A stretch of DNA of 14,232 nucleotides from Fidelibacterota bacterium (lineage in GTDB: Bacteria; Fidelibacterota; Marinisomatia; Marinisomatales; UBA1611): assembly GCA_012964275.1 (NCBI GenBank), contig DTUG01000093.1:1-14232 (forward strand). Direction: 5' to 3'. A program made the translations under genes and the position numbers. Of the stretch, positions 13,427 to 14,232 are shown piece by piece. Positions within the stretch are counted from its first letter, which is position 1; every line of letters begins with the position of its first letter. Below the pieces are notes generated by a model. The model saw only the letters and a list, made by a program, of their open reading frames with translations. It did no database searches and was not told the DNA's origin.

Positions 13427-14032
13427 ATGAAACACTATAAAAAAATTTCAAAACATGCTCGCGGGGAGACATTGCTGGAGTTTGCTGTCGTTGTCGCCCT
13501 GATGGCGATACTTGCTGTCTCAGCGACCCCCATGTTCTCGAAACTGCTGTACAAAGGGCATAAATCAAAAACCATGTCCGAGATCGATAAAATGATCGCC
13601 ATCGGGAATACATTTTACCAGGAGAAGGCAGAGTCCGAGGGACGGGGCAGTCTCCCGGGACAACAAAACAATTTTACAACACCGGTGGGCGATTACACCA
13701 GTGAAGCAGTCGTAATGGCTGACCTGGAAGTATTTGACAGTTACGAGTACGAAAATGCATCTAAATGGTGCTCCCTGTTCGGCCTGAATAACGCTGATGC
13801 GGGAATCCCCTATGAAATTCAGCAGGCTTCGGGCGTACAGGAAGTAGCGCAAGGCATTGCAGAGTGGAACGCACTGTTCAATGAGCATGCACTGCGCAGC
13901 CCTTTCCAGGACGGACACTACATCTATACAGTGATCCCCGGTAGTGGATCCGGAAAAAACGCCGTGGCCCCAGTTCTTTTCATCGCCGACCTGGAAAATC
14001 CAAGCACCTATCACAAACGACTCCAGCCCTGA
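13427..14032 (+). CDS. Type IV pilin-like protein 3, diverged
   Basis: This 201-residue protein is a more distant member of the trio. Its leader of 13 residues ends in Gly13, followed by ETLLEFAVVVALMAILAVSATP with Glu at +1 (unusual; Phe or Ala is common), Glu+5 and Pro+22. It keeps the shared marks SEGRGSLPGQ (69-78), WCSLFGLNNADAG (114-126), EWNALF (146-151), RSPFQDGHYIYTVIPG (157-172) and LFIADLENP (184-192). It lacks the four-cysteine cluster, having only Cys115, and its stalk and centre are shorter. The end, STYHKRLQP, differs from the EIMQF-MP end of pilins 1 and 2. There is no Shine-Dalgarno and the candidate promoter is poor, so expression is probably lower. It could be a minor subunit of the same fibre. 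Confidence 0.8.
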   Translation: MKHYKKISKHARGETLLEFAVVVALMAILAVSATPMFSKLLYKGHKSKTMSEIDKMIAIGNTFYQEKAESEGRGSLPGQQNNFTTPVGDYTSEAVVMADLEVFDSYEYENASKWCSLFGLNNADAGIPYEIQQASGVQEVAQGIAEWNALFNEHALRSPFQDGHYIYTVIPGSGSGKNAVAPVLFIADLENPSTYHKRLQP

Positions 14033-14068
14033 AAACCCATTCAGGGTTCTCCCCGGGTGATTCCCGGG
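14027..14068 (+). terminator. Two hairpins at the end of pilin 3
   Basis: CCCTGAA/TTCAGGG (14027-14033 and 14040-14046) spans the stop codon. CCCGGG-TGATT-CCCGGG (14052-14068) follows. No T-run follows, so termination is uncertain. The layout repeats that seen after pilin 1: a stem on the stop codon, then a GC-rich stem. Confidence 0.5.
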
Positions 14069-14232
14069 AAAATAACCCCATCTAAAAGAAAAAACACCGG
14101 CCCGACCCTATAGGGCTTCCACCGTCTCAAATTGATCAATCTGTATCAACTCTGGACACCTATTTGATACTCCAGGTTTTCCAGCCATGTGAAACCCGTC
14201 ACGTATTAATACTTTTTTTCCCTTATTCCCGA
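14069..14232 (+). other. Non-coding end of window with a possible further promoter
   Basis: No gene is visible. TGGACACCTATTTGAT (14153-14168) has the GG-N10-GA layout of the pilin 1 promoter but a poorer -24 block. GTATCAA (14143-14149) and TTGATAC (14164-14170) form an exact inverted repeat around it. Small palindromes CCCTATAGGG (14106-14115) and ATTGATCAAT (14131-14140) also occur. A fourth pilin-like gene may begin beyond the window. Confidence 0.25.

Noticed and set aside
14106..14115. CCCTATAGGG palindrome as an operator or integration site
   Set aside because: A 10-bp palindrome is expected by chance in a window of this size and nothing nearby supports a role.

Overview
The window looks like a chromosomal segment from a Gram-negative bacterium of the FCB group. 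Two proteins end in the PNPFNP-type C-terminal sorting domain of the type IX (Por) secretion system, written in the style common in Marinimicrobia (SAR406), Calditrichaeota and Ignavibacteria. A Marinimicrobia-like source is my best guess but is an inference. Base composition is moderately AT-rich. Most starts lack a Shine-Dalgarno sequence, as is frequent in this group. No tRNA, rRNA, CRISPR or insertion sequence was seen.

Region 1 (1-2747, + strand) is a tight operon. It holds a PAPS-type sulfotransferase cut by the window edge, an exported START-domain lipid-binding protein, and a DUF1302-like outer-membrane barrel. Region 2 (9333-2768, - strand) is a convergent operon. It holds an MMPL/RND lipid exporter, a small three-helix membrane protein, a LolA-like periplasmic carrier, an arylsulfate sulfotransferase with a type IX sorting tail, and a leucine-rich-repeat protein with the same kind of tail. 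Genes overlap by ATGA at several junctions. Together, regions 1 and 2 read as a candidate pathway for making a sulfated lipid-like molecule, exporting it through the inner membrane, carrying it across the periplasm and placing it in the outer membrane. The substrate is unknown. A perfect 28-bp palindrome sits in frame inside the arylsulfotransferase sorting domain.

Region 3 (9419-11422, + strand) is a two-gene unit: thiamine pyrophosphokinase (thiN) abutting a sodium:solute symporter. The pairing suggests that the symporter carries thiamine or a precursor.

Region 4 (11423-14232, + strand) carries three tandem type IV pilin-like genes. Each has a prepilin-peptidase site, Glu+5 and Pro+22, and a shared C-terminal motif I do not recognise from any named pilin family. 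Pilins 1 and 2 share a 125-bp identical tract, variable centres and a cysteine cluster. Pilin 2 has a textbook sigma-54 promoter and pilin 1 a near match. Each has an inverted repeat about 95-100 bp upstream of its -24 element, where an enhancer-binding activator would sit. Each pilin message ends in stacked hairpins, and in the pilin 1/2 pair one hairpin is kept by position and shape but not by sequence. This pilin cassette is the strongest candidate for something undescribed.
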